From Anaeramoeba flamelloides (lineage: Eukaryota; Metamonada; Anaeramoebidae), in NCBI GenBank assembly GCA_027625915.1, contig JANTQA010000032.1, positions 11,672,001-11,736,000 of the forward strand: 64,000 nt of DNA. The letters run 5' to 3'. Under the pieces are notes generated by a model. That model made no database searches. It was given only the letters and a program-made list of their open reading frames with translations, and had not been told where the DNA came from. Positions 34,559 through 46,420 of this stretch are shown here, in pieces. The translations under genes and the position numbers were made by a program. Position 1 is the first letter of the stretch, and the number at the start of each line of letters is the position of its first letter.

Positions 34559-37500
34559 ATGAGCAATGAAATAAATAAATCAAACATAGTAAATACAAAA
34601 AGTCCAATGAACAATTTGTTAAACACAAACCAAAACCCAGAAACTTCACTTACAAATGATTCAAACACAAACAATTCTCAAACATCGATGCTAATCGAAG
34701 AAGAAAAATCAGTAAAGGTAGATAATCAAACGGAGCAAAATCAAACGAACACAACAATAGTTCCAACAACAGTTTCTAATAATAAAACAAATCAATTGCC
34801 AAAAACAAAAACACAACAACAACAACAAACGAGCAGTCAAAATGGTTTCACAATTAAAACCGAAGAAATAAAAAAATTAAACGTAAACAACAAAAGCAAT
34901 CTTGAAGGAAACAAAAATTCAATTGAAAAAGAATTTAATGAAGCAATCAAACACATGACAGGAACTGGATCTTTAATCAAAGAAATGAGAGAACAGTACC
35001 AATCTTTAGATTCTTCAGTATTAACCTCTGATGCAGTAAATTTTTTGGTTCTTAAATATCTTCACGAAACAGGAAAGCAAACTACCTCTTTTGCTTTTGC
35101 TTCTGAAAGTAAAGTACTTGAAAAATTCACACCAACAACAAAAATTCCACAAGGTCTTTTAATTTCTTTAATCCAAAAAGGACTAAAGTACCTTGAGCTT
35201 GAAACAGAAATAATGGAAGTCAGTCTTGAATTCTTTTTTTTTTTTTTTTTTTTTTTTTTTTGTCAAGTTTTGTGTTTTTCTCTGCTTTATTTCTTATCGA
35301 CTATTTCTTTGATTGACTTTTTTTTTTTTCTTTCGAAACCACAACTTAAATTTTAATACCATTAATTACCCAAAACAAAAATAGGGTTTAAGATCAGATG
35401 AGTTTTTCTTTCTACAAAGAGTATACAAAAAAATTGAACAAAAGACAGACGATATTCAAAATGATGAAATTCGAAAGATCGAAATAGAGAATGAAAAAAT
35501 TGAAAAGAAAAACCAAGAAAAGCCCATTGATTCTTCAAATTTAACAGTTTGTATCGGTCACACTTCAAATGTAAGTCTTGTTGATTTGATAACTTTTATT
35601 CTTTTTGAATAATTTCTTTCTTCTTAAAATTTCTTTAATTAAGACATTCGCGATTTAGGAAATGCAATTTCTTTTTTCTTTTTTCCTTTTTCATTTCTTC
35701 AAAGACAAAAGTTACAATTAAAAAAGATGAAAACGATTGACAAATTCCCAATAATTCGGCAATTTCTTTCTTTTTCATTGAGAGAACAAAACCAAGAATT
35801 TTAAGAAGGGATCTTTTCATTTAAGAACAGATCTCGATGTGAGATACGGGACGATAATTCTTGGTGAATTAAGGACGTATGTTCCAAATGAATTCTTCCA
35901 GATATACAACAAATACCATCCTTTTATCTTGGTTAGGGCCCTTACGATATTTTATCCAAAGATTAAAAGTAATTTATTGTTTTCAAAAAAAGATGTTTTT
36001 TGGCTTTTTTTTTTAGTTTTTAACTTTAAAAACCTCACTTACTGTTTAGAGAAAAATGTTGGACACAGAAAAATAGTTGGACAGCATTTTTAATTGGGAA
36101 CATTACTGAAAATGATTTTTAATTTCAATCGTTTGTGAAATAACTAAAGAAAATAACAATAATCTACTTATTAGAATAACGATTAATGTAATTCTACTTT
36201 TTCAAAACCTTATCTCTTATAATCTAAAGCAAGTTTAAAAATTACCATTTTCAGAATTAATAGTAAACTTTACTAGAACTTGGGTTTTTGTTAAAATAGC
36301 ATGATCTACTTTAGTTATCATCCATTCAAATGAGTATTCTACACCCACCACAGATTAATGAACTTGTGACACATTTAAACCCGGATTTATATAAAAGTTA
36401 CCTAGTAATCAATAGGATTTGATTTTCAATTTTACTAATGTTCCCAATTAAAAATGGTGCTCAACAATTTTTCTGTGTCCAGCATTTTTCTCTCAACAGT
36501 TATCAAGTTCCTTTGAAATACACCTATGAGGATATTTATCCAATTAATTTTTCATTCAAGTTGGTTATAAATACAAAATTACCAAACAAAAGGAAAAATA
36601 TAATAATTTCCCCAGAAACCAATAACACTCTTTCTCATTTTAGTTTTGTGGTAATTGTGTATTTACAATAGAACAACAAAGAAAAAAAAACCAAAAAAAC
36701 GCTATTTTTTGTAAAAAATAATTTTATTTTAATCTTTGGATAAAATATCGTAAGGGCCCTAACCAAGATAAAAGGATGGTCTTTGTTGTGTGTCTGGAAG
36801 AATTCATTTAAAACATCACCCCCCTAAGGAAAAAAAAAAGTGTTAATTTACTTTTCGATCAATATAACTTATATTCAGTTTCTTTTTTTTTTTTCAATTA
36901 TATACTTCATCAAAGCTTGGAAATTGAGTCTATTTTCCCTCAACACTTTAAATAATAGGAGTAGCATTTTAAAAATTATACTCACTAAAGTTATATTTTC
37001 TTTTCCTATCGCTATTTAAAAAGTTGAAAACTTTTTTTATTAGATTGCCATAATTAAAACTTTCAAATAATAAAGTTTTCGAAAAGTGAGCACTCAAAAT
37101 TTTTAAAAGTGCTTTCCTTCAGACTCCAATCAGGTTTCATCTTTAAACGTTCGCTTATTTCCTCTTATTAAAATAGAAAAGTCAGGGAAAATGGTTTTTA
37201 TGAAAAATAGTACTCACTTTTTTAAAAGAAAAAATTTCTCACCTTGTAAAAATACCTGTATTGTAGTTAATCCCAATTTTAATTTTAATTAAAAATTAAA
37301 TCAGAAATCCATTTTCAAAAAGTGAAAACTCAATATTTTTATAATTTATTATTAAAACCTTTCGCTTTTTTTTAAATTTTTGGTTTGATTAGAAAATCAA
37401 TAGATTTTCGTTAGGTTTTTTTGAGTTTTCTATTTATTTAGAAAATCAATAGATTTTCGTTAGGTTTTTTTTACTTTTAGAAATAAACAGAAAATTTATT

Positions 37501-40500
37501 AAAATTTTCGGTTTATTTCTAAAAGTAAAAAAAACCTAGAACACTTCACAAATAAAATAGAAAACCTCAAAAAAACCCAGAACACATCACAAATAAAACA
37601 GAAAACCTCAAGAAAACCGCCGTTAGGTTTTTTTTAATTTTTGAAGAATTGAGTGAAATTAAAAAAAACCGCCGTTAGCTTTTCCAAAATTTAAAAGAAT
37701 TGAGCAAAATCAAAGATTTTTCTCTATTCTTTTGAATTTTGGAAAAGCTAGGCACTTGACGGCACTCTACGGCACTTTCTTAAACACTAAACTTATTTAT
37801 AGAGTTTTTTAACCTGGCTACAATATAAACAAAATCATTACTCATAGGATAGCATTTCTTTAAAAAAAATGAAAAGAAAATTTTTTTAATTTTTAAAACA
37901 AAGACAATAAAAAGAGAAAAAGAAAACTAAGAATTAAAAAAAGTAAAAAAATAACAAAAAAAGCAAAAACTTTTTTTAAAAAGTTTTGTTTTTACAAACT
38001 TTAAGTGTTGAATGAGTTGGTGATTGTTTTCTTTTTATATTCTGTTGAAAATTTCATAATACAACCTCATCCGTACACTGTTTGTATAATACAGTACTTG
38101 ATAGAAGTTGATCCTCAAGTATAAGACAATTGAATATAAGAAGAAGTTAAATTATCACCACATCTCTCATTTTCAAGACTTTGTCCGCCAAATTAGAACT
38201 ACAACGTTTATTATTTTTAGCTCTATACCTTTTGATAAAAAAAAAAAAAAACGAATAAAAATTCATTTTTTAGAAAAAAAAAGGACACTCAAAAAAAATA
38301 GAGCTAAAAATAATAAAAAACTATGTTATTGTTTTTAGGATATAAACTAAAAAAAAAAGAAAAAAAGGAAATTTCGATCTTTTCTAATTAAAGGAGAATA
38401 ATTTTCTTAAAAAACAATTAATTATTAATAATTTATCTTTCATTATATTTTTTCTTATTTTATTTTTTGATTTATACATTATTTTTAGATATTTCGTGTT
38501 CAATGGTCACCAACTGAAGATTTATTAGCAACAGGGTAATGGTTTCATCTTTTCTTTTATTTAGTTATATATATACATAATTAACAATAAATAGCAATCG
38601 TAATGTTCAAACACCATACTTACTTTCACATTTAAAGCACTAAACAGTCTTCCAAAAATTAGAATACATTTTTTGAATATTTGTGAACAAAAATTCATCC
38701 AAGAAGACTTTTCTTTCTTATATCTAATATTTTCAATATTTAATAGTGATCAATAATTTAATATTTGTTTATAATCTAACCAAAAATTAAACTCGTACAA
38801 ATTACAAAACAAAAAAAGTTATACCTCTATTTTTGGAAGATCAAAATTAAAAAGTTTTTTTTAAATTAAAGTAAAACCACAATAAAAGTTCTTGGTTATT
38901 AAGTTAAATTGGATATGAAGTAATAAAAGCAAGTACAGGTGCTACATCTCTATTGTTTTTAAAAATGCGCTTTGTTAAAATATATAAATAAAGCAGATCT
39001 ACAAATCACAACATATTCAACAAATTTGTTTTTGAAATAAAAACAGTTTATAAAGATAATCAAAAATCCAAAACCACAAAAAATGATATTAACAACTTTT
39101 AAATTTTTTCTCTATTGATTTTAAAAAAATTATGATTTTTTAATTTAAAATGAAAATATGAAAAATATTTTGTTTTCATATCACTAATATAAAATAATCA
39201 ATTTGAAAATTTGAATTAGATAAAACTAAAACTTTAATTAGCGATTCATCATTATTAATAAAGTTTATATACAATATAATTAAAATTCCAGAACTTAAAA
39301 AGCCATGATACTATTGTATTTATTGCTTTTAGTATAACCACCATTTTAAAAAATCTCTAGTTGATAAAAAAAGTTTTTTTTTTAGGGTAAAAATTTTTAA
39401 ATAAACCGTAGTACGAATTTTAGTTTAATTCAACTTGGAGATATTTGCTTTGATAGGTAATAATTAATAGTTTTGAAAAATTCTAATTTCATCAAATAAA
39501 ACTGAAATACAGGAAAAAAAAAAATTAATGATAAATATTCAGTGTACTAGGTTTTCCAGAATTCAAAAGTTTCAAGTAAAATCTCTTTGAGTTTTCTCTA
39601 TTCATTTAAATTCTGGAAAACCTAACGGAAAAATCAAAAAAAAAAATATTTTTCTCAATTTGAATCAATAAATAAATCTTTAATAGTCAAAATAATTGAT
39701 TCCCCATTTAAGAGATATTAATAAAAAAAAATAGACAAAAAAAGTTAAATAATCTAATTCTCATGTTAAGATTTTCAATTTCATCTTTTTTAAAAATCTG
39801 AAATTAGCAAACAAATGCCAAAAAAAAAATCACAATTACATTGGATCTTGGATTAAATAAAGATAAAATATCAAGAACAAATGATTTTGTTACTTTGAAA
39901 AAAAATGTAGTTTTTTTCTTATTAAATATTTTTCTGCAATAAATATCAAAGGGCAAACTATCGATAAATATTAAGTTATTATTGTTTAATGGTTTTTATT
40001 CTCATCTTATTAAAAAAAATTTTCAAGATTAATAAAATTGTAAAAGAAAAGAATTAATTTTAATTGTGGTTTTTGATTAGAAAATTTGTAAAAAATAATT
40101 TCTACACAGGTAGGACTTTTTTGAAAACTAAATGTAAAAAAAAAAAAAAAACGCGTTTTTAATGTGTTGATAATGCGTAGACTCAAGAGTTTTTCGAAAA
40201 TTCGTGTTTAATTTTCAGATTCATTTAGTTGTCTTACTATAACTCAAAAATCTTTAATTATTGAATCAGAAAAAGAATAAATAAATTAAATATACAAAAT
40301 TAAAATAATGAGAAAAATCATTTATTTTATTGATTTGGTTTGGTTTGTAACTAAAAAAGAAATATTCGTAAAATTTTCAATTAAAATATATTTTGTTCCA
40401 ATTAAATACTTTTCAAAAAGATAATTTCTGATCGATCAAAAAAAAAAAAAAAGTAAAAACAAAAAAAAAATTAAATACTGATTATTAAATGTCAAATCAT

Positions 40501-43500
40501 CAGATACTTTAAATTAATCTTCATGTATGTATTGAGAGTTGATATTTTCTCTTTGATGATTAATCAGTTTCCCATGTTATTTTGGAGTAAATAAACATTA
40601 TAATAGAATTACTACATATAATAAAGAAGTAATAGTATAAATATCAAAAATTCAAATTAAAAAGATGAAAGCAGTTATTACTTATGTTACAACATAATTT
40701 GAATTGGTTTCCATAATGAAAACAAAGAAATAATTCTTTAATTTTGTTTAAACCACGAATTTTGGCCAAAAAGTAACAAAATAATTATTTGAAAAAAACC
40801 ACAAAAAAAAATTAATAATAAAAAATGAAATAATTTTTTTTAACAAAAGACAATAAAGTATTCAAAAGAAAATAACTGTTAAGAAATAAAAACTATATCT
40901 AATGAGTAGAAAAAAAAATTATTCACCAAATTCCGTTAGCATTAATAAAAAAAAAATAAAGTAATTTAATTGTCTTGTTCATAAGAGGAAGCGGAATTTA
41001 TCTGATGAAAACAATTACTGATCACATTTCTCAAGCAAGAAATTTTAAAAAAAGTTTTGATTTTTTTAGGTGAAATGTTTTGATAAATTTAAAATACCTT
41101 TTTTTGTTATCAATAAAAACTATGATTTGGAAAAAAAAATGTACAAAGATTCCAATAAAGAGCTTGAATAATGGAATCAATCCAGTTGGAATAAAACTTA
41201 AAAAAATATCAAAAACAGAATTTTTGATTTTACAATTTTTTTTTTTTTTAATAATAGTAAATTATACATAAATTTTCTATTTTTATTGTTTGTATGAAAT
41301 AAATACCCAATAAGAATTCTAAATTGGGATTATTTCTTTGCAAATTTGGCCTTAAGTTTAAACTATTAAATTTTTCTTTATGAATTAGAGGAATAATTAT
41401 TATTAAATTTCAATTGGTAATGTTTAATTGTATTAAGGGAGTGATAACTGAATGTAAAAAAAACATAGTGATTTGATCTAATTTGGAATTGGGAAAAAAG
41501 CGAAATTTTGAACTTCTTTTCTGTTCCACCTGAATAGGGAATTTGTTTTAAAAAAATTAATTCTTTTTCTTGGTGCTTCTAAAGCGTTAAAATTTTCGAA
41601 GAGTTTTAAACGAAAAAACATGTTTTGTATTTTGTTTGAAGTTTAAATTTTACTAAATTAAATTGTTTTCATGGGTTTTTAACGCAAGGCCTCCCCATTA
41701 AATGGAAAAAAAAGACTTTTCATTGTTTCCCCCAACTTTTAACGAAATTATGTCATACCTGTATTATGTATAATTCATTGCATTTATATCTAAAAATATT
41801 AATTATCAAATTCTTTTTTAATTTATTTATTTTCTTATTAATTAATGTTGAAATTACAATTAACATAGATCTGAAGATTTCTCAACTAGAATATGGAATT
41901 TTGATGACCGTGTTGAAAATGCTAAAAAAAATATTTCTGGATGGAAATTAATGCATTGTAAAACTATTAAACCATCACTAGTGAAATCTGGTGAATCGGC
42001 CACTGTCACATATTTGGATTGGAGCGTAAGATATTCTGAATAATTATTGATCTTTTATTTTTATTTATTTAATTCTATTTATGAATAATAATATGTACAA
42101 GGTGTTTCAAAAAAAGAAGGGCACATTTATTTTAAAATATCCTTATTAAACTCAATTCGAATATAACTAAACCCCAATTCAAAATTTTTAGCACACCAAA
42201 ATTCAATTTTTTGAAAAGAAAAAATCTTATTTAATCAATTCAAGATGAAATACCCAAATTAGAACAATTAATTAATTGAAATGTTAACACTTATTTATAA
42301 ATTATAATACTCACAAAACAAAAAATAAATAATTTTCAATACAAATAAATTATCTGTGTGTTAAAAATTTTTGAAGAGAGCGAATAAAAAAAAATACATT
42401 GGTAAATTTCTAAAAGTTCTATTAGGAATACTGATCGATCAAATTGTTAGATACTATTGACTAATTTTATTTGAGTTCTTCTCTTTTTGGAAAAACTCAA
42501 CTTTAACCAAAGATCAATCGTTGAAAAAATTTTTGATCGAACGAAACAAGTTACGTAATTCAAAAAATGAAATGAATACAAAATAAGAGAAAAGATGAAA
42601 AAATGATTTTCATATTTTACAAAAATCAAAATTATTCCCAATTTTCATGAAATTGTATTATTGTGATGATTTGGAACGTTTTTGCTGTGTGAAAAATTTT
42701 GAATTTTAGTTTATTTAAATATCCAAAATTGTTCTTCATTGTTTATTGAGAATCACTGTAAATTCAATTTGATTGTTTACATGATCTTACTTTAAATACA
42801 AGATATGAAAGTTTCTGATCTAACTTTTATTATCATATTTTTTAAGTGCGAAAATTGGCTGATTATTTTTTTCTTTTTGATATGAAAAAATTTTTTCCTA
42901 AAAGATATTTAATCTAAACTTTGTTTCTCCAAAATGGTTCCCAACATTTTTTTTCAAATATCAAATATTTTTTATAAGTTGACTTTGAATAACAAATAAG
43001 AAATAAGTAGAATAATAAACATCAAAGAATAGTTGATATTCGTCTATGGAATAAAACTAATAAATCAATAAATTTTCTTAAAAATTGAAAAACTCAAATA
43101 CTGATGGCCCTTGAGAAAAACAAGAATTTTGGTTTTGAACTTCTACTGGTATTTGAATAAAAAATAGGAAAAAATTTTCACTTCATTTTCATTTACTTTT
43201 CTTTTAGAAATCAAGCCCCCAAATGAAATGTGTTGGTATTTGTGTTCTCTATTTGCAAAAGGAAATGAAAATATTGAGAAAAACCACAATTTTCATTTTG
43301 ATCTCCTGTTGAAGATCCAAATAAAATTCCAATAGAAATCAAAATATTATTTCTCTACAATAATTTTTACTGTTCCAATAACATCAGAATAATGTGCATT
43401 TACCAAGTGACTCTCGATCTTGCAGAAAAAAATAAAATTACAAATGAATTATGTCTCAAAAAATAAATTTCAAGAAAAAAAAAAAAAAGTAAAATATGAT

Positions 43501-45221
43501 TTGAGAAAATGTGATTTCAAATTATAGAAATTCAAAAATCAATTTTTTCTTCTAATATCTATTAAAACCCTTTAAACACATGTAATTCACTCCCTACAAC
43601 TAGACCCCTTTTACTGGAAAATGGTTTAGAATATTCAAGAGAAGCAGAGCAAATTTTTTTAAAATATATTTATGAAAAACAATTCTAATAAAAATTATTA
43701 CTACATACAAAATTGCTATTCGTCGTTTACCGATTCTTAATAATAATTTAATTTGTTTGTTCGTATGGCATCACATAAATAAAGGATATTAAAGTTTCTG
43801 ATCTCGATTTTATCAGCTATTTTTTTAGGTGTGAAAATTGGAGATTATTATTTTCTTTTTTTTGATCAGAAAAATTTTTTCCAAAGAAGTTTAATCTTGA
43901 TGAATTTTCAAAGAGAATGAAAATTTTATAATTGTGTATTTTGTTGTTTCAAAAATCGTTTTATGTACTTTGAATATTTTCCATTTTTTTTTGAATTTTG
44001 TGTTAACTTGTTTTGTTCTAAAAAAGTTCAAATTTTTTTTTCCGTTTTTTGGGAATATTTTGATAAATAAATTTTGAAATATATCCGATAGGATCTGATT
44101 CAGTTAGTACTGATTCCATTCATATCGGTATCACTCTTAATATTATTTTACCATTTTATAGATAGAACTTCTTAAACAAAAGAAAACAATCTGAAGTATC
44201 TAAAAAAAAATAAAAAGCCACACTTTTTTTGGAAACACTAAAGATTGAGATAATATTTTTCAATTTCTTTTTCTTATCGTTCTTTTTTTTTTTTATTTTT
44301 TTTTTTCACTTCATTTTTTGTTAAATGTTTTTTTTCTCAATTAAAATTTATAAAAAATCAAAATAATAAATTTCAAATTAATAGCCTGATGGGCAATATT
44401 TAGCAATTGGATATTTTAATGGGGAAATTAGTATAACTTCTTCAAATGGGAATTTATTATTTCAATTGTGTAAGCATAATGGACCTATTTTTGGATTAAG
44501 ATGGAATTCAAATGGGAAATATTTATTAAGTGGATCAATTGATAAAAAAGTAATTGTTTGGGATATTGAGACACAAAAGCCAAAGGATATTTATTTACAT
44601 CACAAAGGGATAATAATGGATTTAGATTGGAAAGATGATAGAATTTTTGCAACTTGCTCTGAAGACAAAACAATTTCGATTTGTAATGTTGGTAATCCAC
44701 AGCCAATAAAACTGTTTACAGCTCATTCGCAATGTGTAACATGCATTAGATGGTCACCAAATGGTAAGTTTTTAGCTTCTTGTTCAGATGATTCGATAAT
44801 TAAAATTTGGGATCTTCAGAAAGAAAAAACCATACTTGAGTTGAAGGAGCATGAAAATGAAATCTTATCACTAGAGTGGTCAAACACCGGACCAGGTACA
44901 AATTATCCGAATTCTAAACTTCTACTTGGAACATCTTCCTTGGATCTTTCAGTGAAAATTTGGGATATCGAAACTGGTAGAAGTAAATACACACTTAGAA
45001 AGCACCTGGAACCCGTTGAAAATATTTCCTTTAGTCCAAATGGGAAAATGTTAGCAACAGTTTCTTTAGATTCTTGGGTTCATATCTGGGACCAAAAAAA
45101 GGGTAGAATTTTGAAATCTTTCCAAGCACCAAAGCCGTTACTCGCAGTCGATTGGAACAAATCTGGTGATAAACTTGCAGTGACATCAAAAGATGGGATT
45201 GTTTATATCTTACAGCTTTAA
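34559..45221 (+). CDS. TBL1/Ebi-like LisH and WD40 corepressor subunit, five exons
   Basis: This is a complete gene model of 628 residues. Exons are 34559-35218, 35385-35570, 38489-38535, 41869-42025 and 44385-45221. Phases match at every junction (0, 0, 2, 0) and all introns are GT-AG. TBL1-type proteins are WD40 adaptors of nuclear-receptor corepressor/HDAC3-like complexes that recruit ubiquitin machinery. The Asn/Gln/Thr-rich N-terminus precedes a LisH motif (TSDAVNFLVLKYLHETG) and the family's ISLIQKGLKYLELE segment (residues about 155-222). The WD40 propeller starts at CIGHTSNIFRVQWSPTEDL. Blades include GSEDFSTRIWNF, GSIDKKVIVWDIE, CSDDSIIKIWDLQ and SLDSWVHIWDQ, and the last blade ends DGIVYILQL. 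The 47-base exon 3 encodes just FRVQWSPTEDLLATG. Introns are 166, 2918, 3333 and 2359 bp; the three long ones are full of repeats. WD40 order and the LisH make TBL1/Sif2/Ebi the best match; sureness is high. Confidence 0.93.
35886..36809. mobile_element. Nested inverted-repeat DNA element M3 (924 bp) in intron 2 of the TBL1-like gene
   Basis: The outer arms (35886-35975 and 36718-36809) are near-perfect inverted repeats sharing AAATGAATTCTTCCAGA, ACCATCCTTTTATCTTGG, TTAGGGCCCTTACG and ATATTTTATCCAAAGATTA. The inner arms (36048-36113 and 36430-36497) share AGAAAAATG-TGGACACAG, AGCATTTTTAATTGGGAAC and ATTA. The right half is about 150 bp longer between the arm pairs. No transposase frame is visible. 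High arm identity suggests a relatively recent insertion, or arms kept alike by conversion. Superfamily is not assigned. Confidence 0.85.
37385..37770. repeat. Block of tandem units and hairpins (GTTAGGTTTT family)
   Basis: Three structures sit together. A tandem pair AGAAAATCAATAGATTTTCG-TTAGG lies at 37391 and 37440. A hairpin has arms at about 37462-37490 and 37508-37537 (TTTACTTTTAGAAATAAAC and its complement). Another has arms 37678-37700 and 37727-37750 (GCTTTTCCAAAATT-AAAAGAAT). Between them a unit of about 42 bp, ACCTAGAACACTTCACAAAT, is repeated twice, and GCCGTTAG occurs twice. The block ends in GGCACT-CTACGGCACT units shared with 30340-30400. Confidence 0.8.
39252..39735 (+). repeat. 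Repeat R4, copy 2 (intron 3 of the TBL1-like gene)
   Basis: It is a diverged copy of 30058-30480 in the same orientation. It differs in carrying a small hairpin at about 39550-39615 with arms AGGTTTTCCAGAATT and AATTCTGGAAAACCT, a unit related to the 37.7-kb hairpin. Confidence 0.75.
40105..41763. mobile_element. DNA element M4, copy A (1.66 kb), intron 3 of the TBL1-like gene
   Basis: The left end is CACAGGTAGGAC; the right end read in reverse is TACAGGTATGAC. The interior aligns with copy B (52667-54296): GATC-ATC-AAAAAAA then ATACT near 40430, TTATTACTTATGTTAC near 40680, AATTGTCTTGTTCA near 40966, TACTGATCACATTT near 41015, CTAATTTGGAATTGG near 41480, and TTTTCATGG near 41670. No transposase is recognisable on either strand, so both copies are non-autonomous or decayed. 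The right end stops about 105 bp before exon 4. Confidence 0.75.
42740..42915 (+). repeat. Repeat R2 copy, left of R1
   Basis: It shares AAGTTTCTGATCT, TTTTTAAGTGCGAAAATTGG and CTTTTTGATATGAAAAAATT with the other R2 copies. It lies 80 bp before R1, and another R2 copy follows R1 in the same orientation. Confidence 0.7.
42994..43690 (+). repeat. Dispersed repeat R1, second copy (intron 4 of the TBL1-like gene)
   Basis: It is a diverged copy of 1-650, with one extra internal block of about 120 bp near 43130-43260 that partly repeats the TTTTGATCTCCTGTTGAA segment. Confidence 0.8.
43715..43905 (+). repeat. Repeat R2 copy, right of R1
   Basis: It shares ACCGATTCTTAATAA, ATAAATAAAGGATATTAAAG, TTTCTGATCTCGATTTTATC, GTGAAAATTGGAGATTATTA and TTTTTTTGATCAGAAAAATT with the other R2 copies. 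Confidence 0.75.
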
Positions 45222-46009
45222 TATTATTTTTTTCGTTTTTTTTTTTTTATTTTTTATATTTTGATTATTCCTTATTCAATTACTATTAATTTTTTTTTGA
45301 TTTTTATTTTTACAGAGGATTATCTTTTTCAATTATTTTAGAATACAACTTTTCAAAATTATTTTGAAAAATAATCTATAAAAAAAAAATTATCTATTTT
45401 TTTGAGATATAATTGAATTTAATTGTTTAATGAAAATAATAAAATCCCAATTTTTTTTTTTATTTAATATTTTCTTTTTTTTAAAAGTTTATCAAAATCT
45501 GTTTCACCCTTTTTTAATATCTTATGATGTTTTAAACGGTTTTTTTTTTTTTCAATATTTTCTTTCATAACAAAAATTCTGATATCGACCAACTGATTTT
45601 AGCTATTTTTCTTAATTAAAGATACACTCTTAAAATTTATATAAACAAGCAAATTATAGTGGTTCTAAGTTTAATCTTGGGGCGGGGTGGGGGTATATAA
45701 TCTTTAAACAACTAAATTTATCTTTAAAAATTGTCAATTATAATTCATTAAAGTCTTTGAAACTTGTTTATCATGATAAATACATTTACCCCTTGATATT
45801 AAAACGGGCATTTTTATTTCTGGGGTGTTAATCGTGTATTCTTATCTTTAAATTCTCAACTTAAAAACAATATTATTCTAATAACTCTTTTACTAATGAA
45901 ATTAATAAAAAAAAAAAAAAAAAAGCAGATGTCCAAACCTATATTCTGTGTTTCATAATCAAAGCCAATTTTTTTTTTTTTTCTTTTTATTCCAATAAAA
46001 AATCTAATT

Positions 46010-46420
46010 TATTGTCCAATAATATACTTAAGTCAAATTAATTTTGAACGTAAACTACTTACTATTTTAAGAGAATTTTATATTAGCAATGAAAATATTA
46101 TTGTAATGAACCCAATTTTTATCAAATTTTTTGTTTTTTTGATGCTATAATTTTCTTAGTGAACAAAAATAATCTCTATTTTTAGAAATAATTTTAAAAT
46201 TTGATCCTTTATTTTTAGAATTTATTTTTTTTAATTAATAAAGCTTTAATCAAGATAACAGATACAGAAAATTTAGATTCACATTTCAAAATAAAAGCCG
46301 TGTTTCTTTCTTATAGAAGATCTATAAATTAACTGATAAAAGAAACCAACAATAATGAACAATAATTAAATATGGTATTGATTTCTTAGAGTCCCAAATT
46401 TAAAAACAAAGTTTTACAAA
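46010..46420. repeat. Repeat R3, copy 2
   Basis: AAGTCAAATTAATTTTGAAC and ATTTGATCCTTTATTTTTAG match 21280-21480 directly. TTTCAAAATAAAAGCCGTG, TATAGAAGATCTATA and GATAAAAGAAACCAA match 21520-21600 inverted. Confidence 0.6.

Noticed and set aside
42740-43905. R2-R1-R2 arrangement as an LTR element
   Set aside because: Direct flanks are only about 180 bp, the core is short and non-coding, no primer-binding site is visible, and the same pieces occur in another order elsewhere.
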